From Ctena decussata (Eukaryota > Mollusca > Bivalvia > Lucinida > Lucinidae), in assembly GCA_963989385.1 (NCBI GenBank), contig OZ022502.1:16045001-16109000 (forward strand): a stretch of DNA of 64,000 bases. Reading direction: 5' to 3'. A program made the translations under genes and the position numbers. This document shows, piece after piece, positions 43,900 to 56,035 of this stretch. The notes under the pieces are model-generated. The model did no database searches. It worked only from the letters and a program-made list of their open reading frames with translations, and had not been told where the DNA came from. The number at the start of each line of letters is the position of its first letter. Position 1 is the first letter of the stretch.

Positions 43900-44535
43900 T
43901 TATTATGGGAGCTAAACCCTGGAGGCCAATTAGAATAATAAATTCATGCCAAAATTTCTATGTAGCACATACTTATATTTGGGCAGTTAAACACACACGC
44001 AGACACATCTAATTATCTGTACATTTAAGTTCTGCAATAGTTAAAACAAATAGAAAAAAAAAAAAAAATTAAGAAGGCAGTTATAACATGTTTTCTTGTC
44101 AATTTTAGTTTTGTATGATTGAAATGCAGAATTTATAAATTTTGGCGATATGTACAAATTTTGGCATTATTTCTTTTCCCTATCAAATTGCTTTCTTCGT
44201 CTGAAGATCGATATTAATGAAACGTGGACTTTGAATACTTAGTTGTGACTGTGGACAGACTTCAAATATCATTATTTTTTTCTGATACCTAATGGAAAGC
44301 CCAAAGAGACGGATCAGATCTTCACATTGATACATATTACCCAGCAGGCACACAACGTTATTATGACGTCGCATTGACGTCGACGCAACCAGATTACATC
44401 ATATCGACTTCATTCTGACGTCATGTACCCGCTGGGATATACTTAGTTTAAACATATTTTATTTCATTGCATCACAATACCACATATATTTACATAACAT
44501 GAGAATGTTTAAAGGATCAGAACGGAAGCTACCCC
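43900..44535. repeat. Amplified module B, copy 2
   Basis: Same order as copy 1, including a GACGTC palindrome (44340-44436) and a retrotransposon tail (44446-44530). Confidence 0.88.
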
Positions 44536-44639
44536 ATTTCGACATCATTACGACGTCATGTGCCTGCTGGGCGTCTTGTAATGCTGTTCAAACAGTTTGC
44601 ATCGTTTAAATTTACCCTCTCTATTCGGACACCTTAAAA

Positions 44640-45309
44640 TTACTGTAATTATTCTATGTATAATAATGGGAGCTAAACCCTGGTGGCCAATTAGAATAAT
44701 AAATGCATGCCAAAATTTCTATGTAGCACATACTTATATTGGGGCAGTTAAACACACACGCAGAGACATCTAATTATCTGTACATTTAAGTTCTGCAATA
44801 GTTAAAACAAATAGAAAAAAATAAATAAATAGGCAGTTATAACATGTTTTCTTGTCAATTTTAGTTTTGTATGATTGAAATGCAGAATTTATAAATTTTG
44901 GCGATATGTACAAATTTTGGCAGTATTTCTTTTCCCTATCGAATTGCTTTCTTCGTCTGAAGATCGATATTAATGAAACGTGGACCTTGAATACTTAGTT
45001 GTGACTGTGGACAGACTTCAAATATCATTATTTTTTTCTAATACCTAATGGAAAGCCCAAAGAGACGGATCAGATCTTCACATTAATACATACTACCCAT
45101 CTGGCAAACAACGTTATATTGACGTCGCATTGACGTCGACGCAACCAGATGACATCGCATCGACTTCATTCTGACGTCATGTGCCCGCTGAGATATGCTT
45201 TACTGTCCAGCAGTTTTCAGACGTCGAAATGATATAGTATTGACGTCGATGCGGCATGTGGCGTCGCATCGACCCCATTTCGACATCATTACGACGTCAT
45301 GTGCCTGCT
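44640..45309. repeat. Amplified module B, copy 3
   Basis: Same order as copies 1 and 2, but the palindromes at 45096-45190 and 45206-45311 lie side by side and there is no retrotransposon tail. Copy 4 (50070-50731) shares this form. Confidence 0.87.
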
Positions 45310-47089
45310 TGGCGTCTTGTAATGCTGTTCAAACAGTTTGCATCGTTTTAATTTACCCTCTCTATTGGGACACCTTGAAATTACTGTAATTATTCTAAAA
45401 TTTGAACAGGTGCTTATACTAGCAGACAGTGTGTCGAAAATACTGATAGGATATGACGCATTGCACATCTTGATCTGATTCTAACTGATTTCTCAGATAG
45501 ATCTATCCCAAAATTTAGGATCACTGCGGCAATTGTTTGTTAATCTAGCCGCTCATGGGTTACATCATTGATAATCAAGGGTCGATCATATTTGCACGTG
45601 CATTTTATGCTCATCTCTTGTGTTGAACGTTATGAACCTTGTCCGGGCAAAATATGTTTGACGCTATACGCAAACAGTGGGTACCAAAAGATAAGTCTAT
45701 GCAACTGCGTACTCTTTCAGAGTAAGTGTAGTGCTCCGTTTGATTCCCAGAAGGCATACTTATCGCGCCTAACCTGTTCTGTTTGTGCTAGTGCACAGAC
45801 TAGTCTGGACTTAGGTGTTTTGCAGAAATCATAAGGCTGATTTTATCACGACGCCACTCAAATGGCCTGTGTCAGGAAAAAAATGTGCGTTCAGCCCATA
45901 ATGCTTGCGGCGAAATATGTATGTATACGTAACCAGGAGGTACCACGATATGTCTATCCTATGTGTAGTCTACCCTGTTCTGATTGCGCATGCATCTAGT
46001 CTAGACACGCGTGTTTTGCATATGACTTAGGACTGGTTTTATCACGACACGAGGTATGCGCAAGGGAAAAAGTGTTTCACTCCATCTTGGTAAAAGCGAA
46101 TGCAGTCCGATTAGTGTCAATTCCTTTCGCACACTTTACGGCGCTCCAGTGTATGATGCTCAAGATTGATTATACATGCTGTGAACGCATAACTGTTACC
46201 ACAGACTGGGCTGATTCTTCTCGTCCCATGTGCCAATTTTCCGAGGGTGCGGTTCTTGGGTTACATCATTGATAATCAAGATAATCAAGTGTTGGTCATA
46301 TTTGCACGTGCTTTTTATGCCCATATCTTGTGTTTAACGTCATAGGCCTTGTGCGGGCAAAATATGTTTGACGCTGTACGCAAACAGTGGGTACCAAGAT
46401 AAGTCTATGCAACTGCGTAGTCTGTCGGAGTAAGTGCAGTGCACCGTTTGATTCCCAGAAGACATACTTAGTGCGCCTACCCTGTTCTGATTGAGCTAGT
46501 GCACAGACTACTCTGGACATAGATGTTTTGCATATACCATAAGGCTGATTTTATCATGATATGACTTATAATGGCCTGCGCAAGGAAAAATATGTGTTCA
46601 GCCCATAATGTTTGAAGCGCACTATGTATGTATACGCAACCAGAAAGTGCCAAGATATGTCTACGCTCATGTGAAGTCTACCCTGTTCTGATTACACGTA
46701 CATCTAGTCTAGACACACGTGTTTTGCATATGACTTAGGACTGGTTTTATCACGACACGATGTATACGCAAGGGAAAATGTGTTTCACCCCATCTTGGTA
46801 AAAGCGAATGCAGTCCGATCAGTGTCAATTCCTTTCGCAACTTTACGGCGCTCCAGTGTATGATGCTCAAGATTGTTTATATATGTTGTGAACGCATAAC
46901 TGTTACCACAGACTGGGCTGATTCTTCTCGTCGCATGTGGCAATTTTTCGTGGGTGCGGGTTTAAAAGAATGCGCATTAATATTACAAAAAGGAATTTGT
47001 TCTCTATTTCGCGTAGTAAGCAACACTTTGGCTAACAACACTATATACATTTAGACCATCACCCGGCGGATAAATCTGTTGAATAGTAA
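45310..47089. repeat. Amplified module A, copy 2
   Basis: High similarity to 32062-33830 along its length, with two ~0.71-kb sub-repeats starting near 45551 and 46259. It runs into module S without the insertion seen in copy 1. Confidence 0.9.
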
Positions 47090-47123
47090 ACATCATCTGC
47101 ATTTACTATACCAAAGACAAAGA

Positions 47124-47310
47124 TGGATCGATGGATGACGCGATATTACGTCCTTTTCAACAGTATTTCAGTTATATCAGGACGATAAAGAAAGGGTATG
47201 TGCAATGGAACCCCGTTTACGGTAGGAAAGATTTTCGCCTCAAGCGGGACTCGAACCTGGTCCGCTAGATCAGTAGACCAGTGCTGAACCGACTGACCTA
47301 CCGGGGTTCC
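47124..47310 (-). mobile_element. tRNA-derived SINE, copy in module S2
   Basis: Same boxes and central domain as the S1 copy. Perfect 15-bp target duplications TACCAAAGACAAAGA lie at 47109-47123 and 47311-47325. Confidence 0.9.
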
Positions 47311-47398
47311 TACCAAAGACAAAGAGACAGACACACAACAAAGGTATTCAAATAAACATACTGACAGGGATACACATGATCTAAGAAAACTTGTTTAA

Positions 47399-48230
47399 GG
47401 TGGACGATCCCGGAAGAACTCTGTTTTGCTTGTTTAAAAATCAAACAGAGTTATTGTTCATCATCAAATCAACTGACTGTAGAGTATATACAGTTATAAT
47501 ATACACTTGCAATATCTACCGTAAAGATCCTAAGTTTTCGGGCACATAGGTCTGTACAAACAGTGGAAACTGAGATCAGACTGTTCCTTAGGAACCAGAA
47601 TGATCAAGATCTTCACAGTTCCATTCCATCTGCGCATTTTTGTCGACATTACTCTGTGGTAGAACCGAATATCAGGAAAATAAATAATAGGGCAAGGACC
47701 GGCTGTGCTTGCAGCAAGTGCAGAATTTGGGCAGTCTGTTTTGGGGATATTTTGAACTTAAACATTGTTTTTCTAGGAAACGAAACAGTGAAATGTTTTT
47801 TTTTTGTTTTATTCTTTAACATACGATGTTAGTTTTACTAAAATATTATGCATAAGCATGCCCCATCGATTGATGATATTTTTCATGACGTTTTTCATGA
47901 AATTCAATTTTCTGGCATTTTTTCAAAGAATGTAAAAATATACTTATTAACAAGAAAACTGCAATTTTTTGTTATCAGTTTGTTTCAAATATCCTATATT
48001 ACAGATTATATGATTTGCTGAAATGAAAGTGCATTCATGTGCTAGAGATATTAATTTTAATGGAAAATGTGTAAAAAAAGTATGTAGAAACACAAAATAT
48101 TGTTTTTTAGGAAAACAAAACGGTGAAAATTGTTTTTTTCTTACCCAAATGTTTTATAGCTCTTTGGGTTATTTATACGGTATAATGGTTTGAATGCCCC
48201 GCCAATATTTCTATTCAGTATTCGTCTACC
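47399..48230. mobile_element. 832-bp non-autonomous element flanked by TTAA
   Basis: It is bracketed by TTAA and absent from modules S1 and S3, which read CTTGTTTAAGCTATC-like sequence without a break. The short ends GGTGGACGA and TCGTCTACC are inverted. The TTAA target again suggests the piggyBac group. An internal CTTAGGAACCAGAATGATCA-type segment has no coding meaning. Confidence 0.85.
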
Positions 48231-48320
48231 TTAAGCTCTCTTATCTTAAACAAATTAAACTCAGACTAAAACCAATGTTGATTAATTCGCCAGCAATAAT
48301 TTGCATCAACATTGACGAGG

Positions 48321-48423
48321 CCAGGCACATGACGTCATAATGACGTCGCACTGACATCGATACGACGTCGCCATTTCGCATCAACGTCAATATGACGTCA
48401 TTTGGACACCATGTGCCTGCCGG
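48321..48423. mobile_element. GACGTC-palindrome MITE in S2
   Basis: CCAGGCACATGACGTCATAA to CCATGTGCCTGCCGG; paralogue of 35572-35675. Confidence 0.8.
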
Positions 48424-49024
48424 AAAGATGCTTTTTATAAAATGTATTACTGAGCTCATGTTAAAATAGAGTTATCTCCCATCGTCTATACAGTCATTTG
48501 TTGCAAACAGTCGAACTTTTCACACCGAAAAGTTGCATTTCTCGCGCGAAAACTGATTTTTTTCAGCTATTCTCTTTAGCTAGACTGTCGAGCTTTATTC
48601 ACCATCTTCATTCACTACCAGATGATACTCCATATGAGAAGATGTAAGTAGCCATCGTTTTCATCGAGTGAGAATGAAAATGCAGTGAAAAATGTGGGAC
48701 TTATTATCATTTCAGTCACTTTCCAGTAGATTCATATGACTGCGCCTTGTTTTCTCGTAAGTTGAATTTTATAGGTGTGAAAAACTTTCATTCCGAACCT
48801 TTTTACGAGAGAGCCTGCACTGCTCAGACTAGTCTGCGTAAATGCGCATTCTAGTCAGAAAAGTGTAGTACGCACTGGAATAAGTAAGATATTGCGTGTT
48901 TTGACTCTCTGTGCACTTACTGAGCAGACTGTGCATACGTACCGTTCGCAAATGCTGATATGAAGACTTTATTCGCGTGGCGCAACTCTAAATATACCAG
49001 CCACATTCAATGATAACAGATTTA

Positions 49025-49300
49025 ATTCTCATGCTCAGCTGACAAACAACGCTGAAACAACGGTGTGTCATTAACGTTGGTTAAACGTTAAGTACTCTCA
49101 CGTTGAATTACCGTTGATATTGACGGCTACATGTTACTTTAGACATAGCTGATTATATGAGGCGCAAATTTGTACTTAGTAATAAAGCGGCTTATTGAAG
49201 ATACTTTGCTATAGTTTACCCACTGATCACAAAACATTGAATCACATTGAATCAACGTTGAGTCAATGATGATTCAACATTTTGTGCTCGCTGGCTTGAT
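49025..49300. repeat. Two decayed TTGAATCAACG-type blocks
   Basis: ACGTTGAATTACCGTTGATA near 49100 and CATTGAATCAACGTTGAGTC near 49245, each ending in or near GCTGG/GCTCGCTGG words. Confidence 0.55.
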
Positions 49301-49386
49301 GAGACTGAACTGCAAACAGCGCAGATCCTGATACGACTGCTCTACTAGGCCTGCAATGTGTGTGCCAGTAGTACGAACTGCAGGAT

Positions 49387-49515
49387 ATTATAACTATTAT
49401 ACTAATCTCAAACTCTCAAACGGAGACTTTGGAAATGTTAAAAATCGGTATCATTATAACTATTATACTGATCTCAAACTCTCAAACGGAGACTTTGGAA
49501 ATGTTAAAAATCGGT
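49387..49515 (+). repeat. Two-unit 64-bp tandem duplication
   Basis: ATTATAACTATTATACTRAT through GGAAATGTTAAAAATCGGTA is repeated with a single difference noticed, directly before the 5S-like sequence. Confidence 0.92.
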
Positions 49516-49523
49516 ATTTTGTT

Positions 49524-49640
49524 GTCTACCGCCGTATGACCTTGAAAAAAAAAATCGTTCGATCACCGAGGTTAAGCAACGTCGAACCCGGTTAGTACTT
49601 GGATGGGTGATCACCTGGGAATGCCGGGTGTTGCAGACTT
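49524..49640 (+). rRNA. 5S rRNA-like sequence (probable pseudogene or 5S-headed SINE)
   Basis: It starts GTCTACCGCCGTATGACCTT, has the internal control words GAGGTTAAGCAACGTCG and GGTTAGTACTTGGATGGGTG, and ends TGCCGGGTGTTGCAGACT, the order and length (~117 nt) of animal 5S rRNA. Changes such as an A10 run after CCTTG and GTGATCACC for GTGACCGCC argue against a working gene. A T run for Pol III stop follows nearby. It heads module C, whose other copy retains only the last ~15 bases. Confidence 0.8.
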
Positions 49641-50100
49641 TTGTCTGCTTTTCTTTATTTATTTTCTAGTTTTATCTATTTATTTTCTTCTTTTATAGTT
49701 TTGCCCCTAATACATATTTATTAAGCCCTGCGAAGGAAAAATGTTTCTTTCAATGTTAAATACCTTTTGATATATTCTACCGTTTACCGTCCACTGTGCA
49801 CTGTCTACTCGCTCTTCGTTTAGGAGCATGCTGAAAAGTAGTGCATGCTGTTCACGCTCTTCTGTATACTATATGAAGTGTCTACTGTCTGTCTACTGCG
49901 TCCTGGATACTTTTACTGCGGCCTTTCTGCTACAACATAGACGTGGTGCAAGCACAGGGACATGGCTACAAGGTCGCAGCATGTGCGCCTGTTTAAGCGC
50001 ATCCGGACTCAACAATGATATACCTTCAACGAAAGTGAAGTCACACAAACAGATGGAACCCACATAAGCACCATAATAATCCGCACTTTATGGGAGCTAA
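49628..50100 (+). repeat. Amplified module C, copy 2
   Basis: Matches 42583-43030, beginning in the 5S-like 3' end. Confidence 0.87.
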
Positions 50101-50731
50101 ACCCTGGTGGCCAATTAGAATAATAAATGCATGCCAAAATTTGTACATACTTATATTTGGGCAGTTAAACATGCAGACACATCTAATTATCTGTACATTT
50201 AAGTTCTGCAGTAGTTAAAACAATTAAAAAATAATAATAAATAAATGAAAAAGGCAGTTGTGACATTTTTTCTCTCGTCAGTTATAGTTTTGTATGATCG
50301 AAATGCAGAATTTATAAATTTTGGCGATATGTACAAATTTTGGCATTTTTTCTTTTCCCTATCGAATTGCTTTCTTCGTCTGAAGACCGATATATATGAA
50401 ACGTGGACCTTGAATACTTAGTTGTGACTGTGGACAGACTTCCAATATTATTTTTTTTTTCTGATACCTAATGGAAAGCCCAAAGAGACGGACCAGATCT
50501 TCACATTAATACATACTACCCATCTGGCAAACAACGTTATATTGACGTCGCATTGACGTCGACGCAACCAGATGACATTGCATCGACTTCATTCTGACGT
50601 CATGTGCCCGCTGAGATATGCTTTACTGTCCAGCAGTTTTCAGACGTCGAAATGATATAGTATTGACGTCGATGCGGCATGTGGCGTCGCATCGACCCCA
50701 TTTCGACATCATTACGACGTCATGTGCCTGC
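50070..50731. repeat. Amplified module B, copy 4
   Basis: Same order as copy 3, with palindromes at 50516-50613 and 50628-50733. Confidence 0.87.
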
Positions 50732-52470
50732 TTGACGTCTTGTAATGCTGTTCAAACAGTTTGCATTGTTTTAGTTTACCCTCTCTATTGGGACACCTTG
50801 AAATTACTGTAATTATTCTAAAATTTGAACAGGTGCTTATACTAGCAGACAGTACGTCAAAAATACTGATAGGATATGACGCATTGCACATCTTGATCTG
50901 ATTCTAACTGATTTCTCAGATAGATCTATCCCAAAATTTAGGATCACTGCGGCAATTGTTTGTTAATCTAGGCAGCTCGTGAGTTACATCATTGATAATC
51001 AAGGGTCGATCATATTTGCACGTGCATTTTATGCTCATCTCTTGTGTTGAACGTTATGAACCTTGTCCGGGCAAAATATGTTTGACGCTATACGCAAACA
51101 GTGGGTACCAAAAGATAAGTCTATGCAACTGCGTACTCTTTCAGAGTAAGTGTAGTGCTCCGTTTGATTCCCAGAAGGCATACTTATCGCGCCTAACCTG
51201 TTCTGTTTGTGCTAGTGCACAGACTAGTCTGGTCTTAGGTGTTTTGCATAAATCATAAGGCGGATTTTATCACGACGCCACTCAAATGGCCTGTGCCAGG
51301 AAAAAATGTGTGTTCAGCCCATAATGCTTGCGGCGAAATATGTATGTATACGTAACCAGGAGGTACCAAGATATGTCTACCCTATGTGTAGTCTACCCTG
51401 TTCTGATTGCGCATGCATCTAGTCTAGACACGCGTGTTTTGCATATGACTTAGGACTGGTTTTATCACGACACGAGGTATGCGCAAGGGAAAATGTGTTT
51501 CACTCCATCTTGGTAAAAGCGAATGCAGTCCGATTAGTGTCAATTCCTTTCGCACACTTTACGGCGCTCCAGTGTATGATGCTCAAGATTGTTTATACAT
51601 GCTGTGAACGCATAACTGTTACCACAGATTGGGCTGATTCTTCTCGTCGCATGTGCCAATTTTCCGAGGTGCGGCTCTTGGGTTACATCATTGATAATCA
51701 AGATAATCAGGTGTCGGTCATATTTCCACGTGCTTTTTATGCCCATATCTTGTGTTTAACGTTATAAGCCTTGTGCGGGCAAAATATGTTTGACGCTGTA
51801 CGCAAACAATGGGTACCAAGATAAGTCTATGCAACTGCGCAGTCTGACGGAGTAAGTGCAGTGCACCTTTTGATTCCCAGAAGGCATACTTAGTGCGCCT
51901 ACCCTGTTCTGATTGAGCTCGTGCACAGACTAGTCTGGACATAGATGTTTTGCATATACCATAAGGCTGGTTTTATCACAATATGACTTAAAATGGCCTG
52001 CGCAAGGAAAAATGTGTGTTCAGCCCATAATGTTTGAAGCGCACTACGTATGTATACGCAACCAGAAAGTGCCAAGATATGTCTGCGCTCATGTGAAGTC
52101 TACCCTGTTCTAATTGCACGTACATCTAGTCTAGACACACGTGTTTTGCATATGACTTAGGACTGGTTTTATCACGACACGAGGTATGCGCAAGGGAAAA
52201 TGTGTTTCACCCCATCTTGGTAAAAGCGAATGCAGTCCGATCAGTGTCAATTCCTTTCGCACACTTTACGGCGCTCCAGTGTATGATGCTCAAGATTGTT
52301 TATATATGTTGTGAACGCATAACTGTTACCACAGACTGGGCTGATTCTTCTCGTCGCATGTGGCAATTTTCCGAGGGTGCGGCTTTTAAAGAATGCGCAT
52401 TAATATTACAAAAAAAAGGAATTTGTTCTTTTCGCGTAGTTAGCAACACTTTGGCTAACAACACTATATA
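50732..52470. repeat. Amplified module A, copy 3
   Basis: Matches copies 1 and 2, with sub-repeats starting near 50981 and 51677. It is cut at 52470 by a TA-flanked element and resumes at 54209 for the last ~45 bp. Confidence 0.9.
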
Positions 52471-53200
52471 TAGCTGGCGCACATTGACCTGTCTCTTTGA
52501 TCCCTTATTTAGATATATTAGTAGGTTCAGTTGATTTCACAGGTAGGGATGCATGATTTTAAGGCCATACCTTAAAAATGTGTTTGTTTGCTCCAATGCA
52601 GACTGAGCTGGGTCGGTAGGTCGGAAGAAAAAAAATCGGGTGCAACAAAGTGCTGGCGACCAAAACGCATTTGTAAATAGTGCAGATTTGATAAAATATT
52701 CTTTAAGAGCAGTCAGGTCAAGATCAACACTGTTTGCCATCTTACACCGACAGTAATAACTTCGTTCAGCAGCCGTAACCAAATGATTAAAATATTACTA
52801 CAAAAAAGACGTTCCTGAAAGAAATGGCCCAACAGTTAAATCTTGGATAGGATGGAATGCAGCAAACAGATTTTTTATCATGGCCTTACACATAAGCAAT
52901 CTTCACGATTCACGAGCATTTCCACCTGAAAATGAATTATTTCATGCATTTATGAATAATTTACCAGACATACTTGCATAAACCAATAGACGTCTTGTAT
53001 GTTAACTTTGGCCACCATTGCATGGAATTGGTACAAATACAGTTTATCATTCCTCAATAGGACTTTGATTCGGGGCCGATGATGCTAATATATTCCAGAA
53101 GACATAATTCGTTTTAATTGCAACCAAAAGCAACTGAAAAAAAAAACAAAACATACGTCTCAAAGAGGGTTCAAAGCGTGGGCGGGAAGAGAGGGGCCTG

Positions 53201-53360
53201 GATGGATGGATGACGCAGTACTTCCTTTTTAACAGTATTCAAGTCATATCAGGACGAAGGGTGGGTGATAATGAAAGGCGGTTCCCGTCTCCAGCGCGGC
53301 TCGAACCAGGGACCGCTAGATCAAGACCAATGCTGAACCTACTGATCTACCGAGGCTCCT
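53201..53360 (-). mobile_element. tRNA-derived SINE copy inside the TA element
   Basis: Minus-strand head GAGCCTCGGTAGATCAGTAG, a B-box variant (GGTTCGAGCC) and a tail of CATCCATC. Shorter than the other copies in its central part. Confidence 0.8.
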
Positions 53361-53880
53361 GGAGGTGTATGTGTATGTGTTTGGGGGGTATGCATCTTAG
53401 TAGCATGCCCCCCAAATGGAGAATACAATGTAGCAGAAGGTACATAAACAGGTACATGTATAGTGTATTACATCCCTCTGAGTATGTGGATACTATTTCA
53501 TCGTCGTCATGATCCGTGATACGTTAAACAATGTCATGGGTAAAAAGATAATCATCTTAACTCATTCTGCGTCTGAAGTACAGCATCTTGCCTCAACCTA
53601 CTGCACGATGCTCGTTTTTGCAACGTTTGCATTCAACTAAGCTGAAAAATGAACGCAAGCTCTCTCTCTCTCTCTCTCTCTCTCTAACCAAAACTCATAG
53701 AACCCATTTAAGAAGCTCTGCAATCAAACATTCAAATAAAAATTATTATTTGGGTATCAAAATTTGGGCGATTTTAGCTACAGCATTGTTACGCGCCGAA
53801 ACTCCTTGCCATTTGTATTACGTGTAGCATTTGACACCTTTAAAACATGCGCAGAAAATGGAAAAATAATATTGGACGGA

Positions 53881-53970
53881 CACACGGCGCCAAGTGTGTG
53901 CAATTATGGCTACGTACCGATGAGCCACTTGGGTAACGTCGATTTGAGAACTGAACTGAACTGAACTGAA
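53881..53970 (+). repeat. Dispersed repeat with GAACT tail, copy 1
   Basis: GGCTACGTACCGATGAGCCA, CTTGGGTAACGTCGAT and an ACTGA pentamer tail match 62540-62630. It looks like the 3' end of a SINE or LINE. Confidence 0.7.
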
Positions 53971-54294
53971 CGGAAAAATAATAAGGGAATGCGTGGCAAC
54001 TGTAATCGTGAATAAGGAATTTAGACGCTGAAGCCGCCTAAAATACGCTCCGCGAAAATCCGGCTTCAGAATACAGTGTCTTTCAATCGCGTAAATACGT
54101 ATAGGTGTGGATTTTCAAAAAGGCTTTGTCTCCAATTTCGCAATGAATTGTACTATTTTGCATATTCATGCATAACGGTCAGAAAGACAGGTCAATTTGC
54201 GCCAGCTATACATTTAGACCATCACCCGGCGGATGAATCTGTTGAATAGTAAACATCATCTGCATTTACTATACCAAAGACAAAGATGGATCGA

Positions 54295-54473
54295 TGGATG
54301 ACGCGATATCACGTCCTTTTCAACAGTATTTCAGTTATATCAGGACGATAAAGAAAGGATATGTGCAATGGAACCCCGTTCATGGTAGGAAAGATTTTCG
54401 CCTCAAGCGGGACTCGAACCTGGTCCGCTAGATCAGTAGGCCAGTGCTGAACCCACTCACCTACCGAGGTTCC
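54295..54473 (-). mobile_element. tRNA-derived SINE, copy in module S3
   Basis: Paralogue of the SINE in S1 and S2, with the same flanking ACCAAAGACAAAGA on both sides. Confidence 0.87.
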
Positions 54474-54660
54474 TACCAAAGACAAAGAGACAGACACACA
54501 ACAAAGGTATTCAAATAAACATACTGACAGGGATACGCATGATCTAAGAATACTTGTTGTTTAAGCTATCTCATCTTAAACAAATTAAACTCAGACTAAA
54601 ACCAACAAGATCGATTAATTCGCCAGCAATAATTTGCCTCAACCTTGACGAGGCTAAAAG

Positions 54661-54763
54661 CCAGGCACATGACGTCCTAATGACGTCGCACTGACATCGA
54701 TACGACGTCGCTATTTCGCATTAACGTCAATATGACGTCATTTGGACGCCATGTGCCTGCCGG
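54661..54763. mobile_element. GACGTC-palindrome MITE in S3
   Basis: CCAGGCACATGACGTCCTAA to CCATGTGCCTGCCGGG. Confidence 0.8.
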
Positions 54764-55130
54764 GAAGATGCTTTTTATAAAATGTATTACTGAACTCATG
54801 TTAAAACAGAGTTATCTCCCGTCGTCCATACAGTCATTTGTTGCAAACAGTCGAACTTTTCACACCGAAAAGTTGCATTTCTCGCGCTAAAACGGATTTT
54901 TTCAGCTATACTCTTTAGCTAGTCTGTCAAGCTTCATTCACCATCCTCATTCACTACCAGATGATACTCCATATGAGAATACGTAACTAGCCATCGTTTT
55001 CATCGAGTGAGAATGAAAATGCAGTGAAAAAGTGTAGCACTTATTATCATTTCAGTCACTTTCCAATAGATTCATATGAATGCGCCTTGTTTTCTCGTAA
55101 ATTGTTCAGAAATAGGAATCATTCCATCGT

Positions 55131-55855
55131 TGTTTCCTCGATTAGTTGTGAACACCTTCAAGGTATTCTGTTCGCAAATAGTTCGCTGGTTCAATGGTCT
55201 CCAAGAATGCCACTTTGAATGAATGGAAAATGAAAAGAGTCTTGTATAAGCTTCTTGAAATGTAAAATAATTAGTTCAGAATCCCATCACCAGAGGTAAC
55301 TGGAAGAACCTAATCTCACTCTTCATGGAGGTACCCTTACCCAGGCGGGGGGGGGGGGGGGGGGGGGGCACAGTGACGTCGCACTGACGTCGATGATAGT
55401 TTGTCATATCTCACAGACTTGAAGAAAAGACAGCATCAGCTGTTAGGAATGATGTGAAAAATTTTCATTGTTGGATGAAAACAAACTATAATGTATGGAC
55501 TATATTTGAAAATTCGTCGTGAGCTCGAGCCATAAAAAATTAAATTAGTTAATATGTAGAGAACATCTTGCGTTTTCCAATATGTATCAACACAATCAAT
55601 TGCGGGAAATGTATTGAATTGTACCTCCAACAATGACTCCGGTGGCAGATATTGAAAAAATTTACGCGATCGAAGATGTAGAATAATTGCGAAATTAACG
55701 ACAATCGATGCACATAATTGAAAAAAGGACCATAATGTTTTTATTTTATTCCAAATAATGCAGAATTAAAATGTGCGTATAATCCCATAAGAGCATTAAA
55801 ATAATTCTTTCATATAATCATACAATCATTGTTTGAACACAGAAAAGATCATTTG
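55131..55855. other. No gene recognised; poly-G run
   Basis: A G homopolymer lies at about 55348-55368, followed by a 25-bp piece of the GACGTC family. Otherwise A/T-rich. Confidence 0.45.
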
Positions 55856-56035
55856 GTTTAAACATATTTATTTCAAACTTTTTCAATACATATAAACATT
55901 GATACAATACAAATAATGGCATTGGAACGAAAGCACAAGTACTTATAAAGTTCCTCTCCCTAAACATTTCTTACATGTATACATCATGGCGACAGTTTGT
56001 TAATTACAATATTTACATTCCTGAAGCTTTTACTG

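Larger units (their letters stand above)
47089..48760. repeat. Amplified module S, copy 2 (interrupted)
   Basis: Matches 35163-36026, split at TTAA (47395-47398 and 48231-48234) by a DNA element. Similarity ends after CTTGTTTTCTCGTAAGTTGA near 48765. Confidence 0.88.
52471..54208. mobile_element. 1738-bp non-autonomous element, TA target
   Basis: The inverted ends TAGCTGGCGCACATTGACCT and AGGTCAATTTGCGCCAGCTA are flanked by TA. The uninterrupted copies of module A read CTATATACATTTAG at this point, giving the empty site. It contains a SINE copy (53201-53360), a CT microsatellite (53659-53685) and a tail-like ACTGAACTGAACTGAAC run (53950-53970). No transposase frame. Confidence 0.85.
54251..55130. 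repeat. Amplified module S, copy 3
   Basis: Matches copies 1 and 2 without the TTAA element; it reads through the point where copy 1 is cut by the minus-strand retrotransposon. Confidence 0.88.
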
